Assembly (NCBI GenBank): GCA_015654495.1
Contig: JAATGW010000408.1
Coordinates: 1 to 7,098 of the forward strand
Length of the DNA stretch: 7,098 bases
Direction of reading: 5' to 3'
DNA from: Chitinophagales bacterium
Lineage (GTDB): Bacteria; Bacteroidota; Bacteroidia; Chitinophagales; Chitinophagaceae
The notes under the pieces are model-generated. The model saw only the letters and a list, made by a program, of their open reading frames with translations, was not told the origin of the DNA and searched no databases. Positions within the stretch are counted from its first letter, which is position 1. Each line of letters begins with the position of its first letter. Positions 5,581 to 7,098 of the stretch are shown in pieces. A program made the translations under genes and the position numbers.

Positions 5581-5925
5581 ATGGAATACTCAGAATCTGA
5601 CCATTTAAAGGACAAAGAACAAATCGTAACCGACATTTACGGGAAGTTGATTGCCGAACTTCAGAAATTCGGACAATTAAAAATTGAGCCGAAAAAGACA
5701 AGTATTCATCTTGGAAACAGATTTGGATTTGCGGGAATTTATACCCGTAAGGACTATATAAACCTTGAAGTCCACCTAAACTATAAATTAAAGAGTGATA
5801 GAGTTACAAAAGTAGAACAAGCCTCAGCAAATCGTTTTCACCACACGATCAAGTTGACAAAACTGAAAGACATTGACAAGGAATTATTGGTCTGGCTGAA
5901 AGAAGCTTACGAGCTAAAAAAATAA
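5581..5925 (+). CDS. DUF5655 domain protein
   Basis: 114 residues, nearly all one domain. The pattern fits DUF5655: a helix ending LIAELQKFGQLKIEPKKTSI (23-42), FAGIYTRKDYINLEVHL (50-66), RVTKVEQASANRFHHTIKL (74-92) and the terminal DIDKELLVWLKEAYEL (97-112). The biochemical role of the domain is unknown; it is often found as a single small protein or as a C-terminal module, and the conserved KKT, R and H residues are family hallmarks whose function is not established. No signal peptide, so cytoplasmic, unlike its upstream neighbour 39 bp away. The first ~10 residues are not part of the domain, but the ATG is the only reasonable start. The TAA is followed at once by ATG (5926), which opens only a 20-codon frame. 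Confidence 0.8.
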   Translation: MEYSESDHLKDKEQIVTDIYGKLIAELQKFGQLKIEPKKTSIHLGNRFGFAGIYTRKDYINLEVHLNYKLKSDRVTKVEQASANRFHHTIKLTKLKDIDKELLVWLKEAYELKK

Positions 5926-6004
5926 ATGGATAATAAAGCTATCAAAAGTGCACCCCACTTTCGGTTTTGTGCAAATGCTTTACTATGAGCCGATAAAAAA
6001 ATGA

Positions 6005-6124
6005 GTATATAGTAAAACGACAGATCTTCGTGGCGACGGTAACGCGAATGCAAAAACATTGGTATTGCCAGTAGAAGGCCTGGACATTCCTGTAAATTTT
6101 CCGGGCAATAGAAGAATGATTTAG
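6005..6124 (+). pseudogene. Possible C-terminal scrap of a decayed gene
   Basis: An open frame of 39 codons after a TGA (6002-6004) ends at TAG 6122-6124 and has protein-like composition: GDGNANAKTLVLPVEGLDIP (about 6032-6091), then VNFPGNRRMI. It has no start codon at its head and no family I can name. It lies in the 231-bp gap between the DUF5655 and DoxX genes. It may be the tail of a gene lost by deletion, or chance. Confidence 0.25.
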
Positions 6125-6156
6125 ATTTACTAACATCCCACAAATCACACTAAATT

Positions 6157-6552
6157 ATGAAACCGAAAACAATCAACATTCTTTACTGGATATTTACCAT
6201 TTTATTTGCGGCACTCATGATATTTTCTTCCTATGGCAGCATATTGGTAAACGATGATGCTAAGAAACTGATACATGATCAGTTTGGCTACCCGGTATAT
6301 TTTATTCCATTCACAGGATATGCAAAGATTATAGGAGCGATTGTTATTTTAATTCCGGGACTCCTAACAATAAAGGAATGGGCTTATGCCGGTTTGTTTT
6401 TCGATCTGATCGCCGTTATATATTCCGGTATTGCACTGGCTGGAACAGTGGACCCAATGATGTTTTTTATGTTAATCTGGTTTGTTCCAGGCATTCTGTC
6501 TTATATCTTTTGGAAGAAAAAGGTAAAACAGAACATGCCGGTGCTGAAATAG
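6157..6552 (+). CDS. DoxX-like membrane protein
   Basis: 131 residues with four predicted transmembrane helices (about 7-27, 54-71, 74-96 and 99-118) and a short basic C-terminal tail (KKKVKQ, 120-125). The stretch FGYPVYFIPFTGYAKIIGAI (43-62) followed by IPGLLTIKEWAYAGLFFDLI (66-85) is typical of the DoxX-like family in Bacteroidota. Some DoxX relatives take part in thiosulfate:quinone oxidation or redox stress complexes, but most small members have no known role, and this one has no visible redox cysteines. Such genes often accompany ArsR/SRPBCC and RibD-C genes; here it is alone, 600 bp from a window end with no gene. AT-rich leader without Shine-Dalgarno; no clear promoter box. Inner membrane, intact. 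Confidence 0.85.
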   Translation: MKPKTINILYWIFTILFAALMIFSSYGSILVNDDAKKLIHDQFGYPVYFIPFTGYAKIIGAIVILIPGLLTIKEWAYAGLFFDLIAVIYSGIALAGTVDPMMFFMLIWFVPGILSYIFWKKKVKQNMPVLK

Positions 6553-6733
6553 ATTTTTTCGACCCATATGATTTGATCGCTGAGATGCAGGTTTGAAATT
6601 TGTGTAGACCAAAATAGAATGAGTTCGAACTTTGCTGCTAATTTGGATTTGATTTACTCTTTTCCCCCCGATGTAACGAAATCATAACTGTGGTTGTAAA
6701 AATCACTACTTTTCTATTTTCAGTATTCCTGCG

Positions 6734-6990
6734 CTAGTTAGGGCCTGTTGTTTTAGTGTCTGCTACGCAAAGATCAGTTTTGTAGGAGCTTCCTGTTTGT
6801 AGGAAGAAAAGTGGGTTAGCAGCCATAATTACCGCTCCGGTCATGAGCGTCCTGTACAGTTTAATTGTTCTGGAACTAAGATATAGTCCTCCCAATTTTT
6901 ATCCTTGTGCTTCTCTGAAAATGGGAAACAAAATTCATTTACTGGACGGCCCTGAGCTTTCTTTTCCAGGTGAATTTTAAATATAGATTT
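6734..6990 (-). pseudogene. Possible minus-strand gene remnant, two frames
   Basis: Reading leftward after a TAG at 6993-6991, 49 codons are open to a TGA at 6843-6841. Their sequence is protein-like: GRPVNEFCFPFSEKHKDKN, then WEDYILVPEQLNCTGRS. No start codon occurs in the frame. An ATG at 6844-6842 overlaps that stop (ATGA) and opens a 36-codon frame to a TAG at 6736-6734, beginning MTGAVIMAANPLFFLQTG, hydrophobic at its start. The overlap resembles translational coupling but could be chance. I recognise no family. A decayed gene whose 5' end is lost is the simplest reading. Confidence 0.25.
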
Positions 6991-7098
6991 CTATAGCCAT
7001 TCTAATTGATAGCACCACGAACAGGCGTTGAGAATTTCGTACCTGGCTATTCATGACTTTAAAAAATTATCACGCTTTATAAACTATTCAGGGCCGTC
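6945..7098. repeat. Inverted repeat GACGGCCCTGA, partly beyond the window
   Basis: GACGGCCCTGA at 6945-6955 and its exact complement TCAGGGCCGTC at 7088-7098 are separated by 132 bp. The arms are GC-rich against AT-rich surroundings, and the right arm ends with the window, so the true extent is unknown. It may be the ends of a small non-autonomous element or a local inversion duplicate. Confidence 0.4.

Larger units (their letters stand above)
6553..7098. other. Gene-free region with hairpins and coding-like scraps
   Basis: No intact gene of normal length on either strand. Contents: a 6-bp hairpin CTTCCT/AGGAAG with a 6-nt loop (6789-6806); an imperfect hairpin pairing AAAATTCA (6930-6937) and CTGGA (6942-6946) with TCCAG (6965-6969) and TGAATTTT (6971-6978); an 11-bp inverted repeat reaching the window edge; and two short minus-strand frames joined at 6841-6844 (see the separate entry). 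The AT-rich composition and lack of an ORF suggest decayed accessory DNA. Confidence 0.5.

Noticed and set aside
5907..6148. Two overlapping minus-strand frames of 78 and 68 codons in the gap before the DoxX gene
   Set aside because: They compete with each other, have atypical composition and no family signal. The plus-strand scrap at 6005-6124 looks more protein-like, though still weak.
6378..6596. 72-codon plus-strand frame overlapping the DoxX gene
   Set aside because: Alternate frame of the DoxX coding sequence; the translation is not membrane-like and has no recognisable motif.
6789..6806. CTTCCT/AGGAAG hairpin as a terminator
   Set aside because: It is 237 bp beyond the DoxX stop and is followed by an A-rich tract rather than T, so neither position nor sequence supports termination on the plus strand.

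Overview
The window looks like chromosome of a Bacteroidota bacterium, most likely Chitinophagaceae or a close relative. This rests on four things: AT-rich DNA, start codons with AT-rich leaders and no clear Shine-Dalgarno, -7 boxes of the TAnnTTTG type, and protein families common in that group (RibD-C/DHFR-like reductase, DoxX-like protein, ArsR remnant, DUF5655, small envelope proteins). The assignment is inference; no rRNA or tRNA is present.

Layout. (i) 1-153: paired REP-like palindromes, one of which reads as a terminator for the leftward operon. (ii) 154-2234, minus strand: two genes in the order ATP-grasp ligase (RimK-like) then SsuD/RutA-type flavin monooxygenase (LLM class). They are probably co-transcribed from a promoter near 2315-2340. 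(iii) 2444-3375, plus strand: a 46-bp near-perfect palindrome over a TATATTTG box, then the frameshifted remains of an ArsR-type repressor gene that no ORF caller would report, then an intact DHFR-family/RibD-C reductase. The operator and target gene survive but the local regulator is broken. (iv) 3409-5925, plus strand: two gene pairs, each preceded by a diverged copy of the same ~105-bp structured intergenic repeat (A 3446-3554, B 4900-5001). Pair 1 is a four-helix membrane protein plus a lipoprotein. Pair 2 is a secreted protein plus a DUF5655 protein. The spacing and folding resemble a cassette array with attC-like sites, although clean integron core boxes and an integrase are not visible. 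(v) 5926-6156: a short coding-like scrap. (vi) 6157-6552: DoxX-like membrane protein. (vii) 6553-7098: no intact gene. It holds a coding-like minus-strand remnant, hairpins and an 11-bp inverted repeat that runs into the window edge.

The genes do not form one pathway. The minus-strand pair may act together on a small molecule. The ArsR remnant, reductase and DoxX belong to families often found together in Bacteroidota accessory islands. The central block of unknown envelope proteins flanked by shared repeats is the most likely place for something undescribed.
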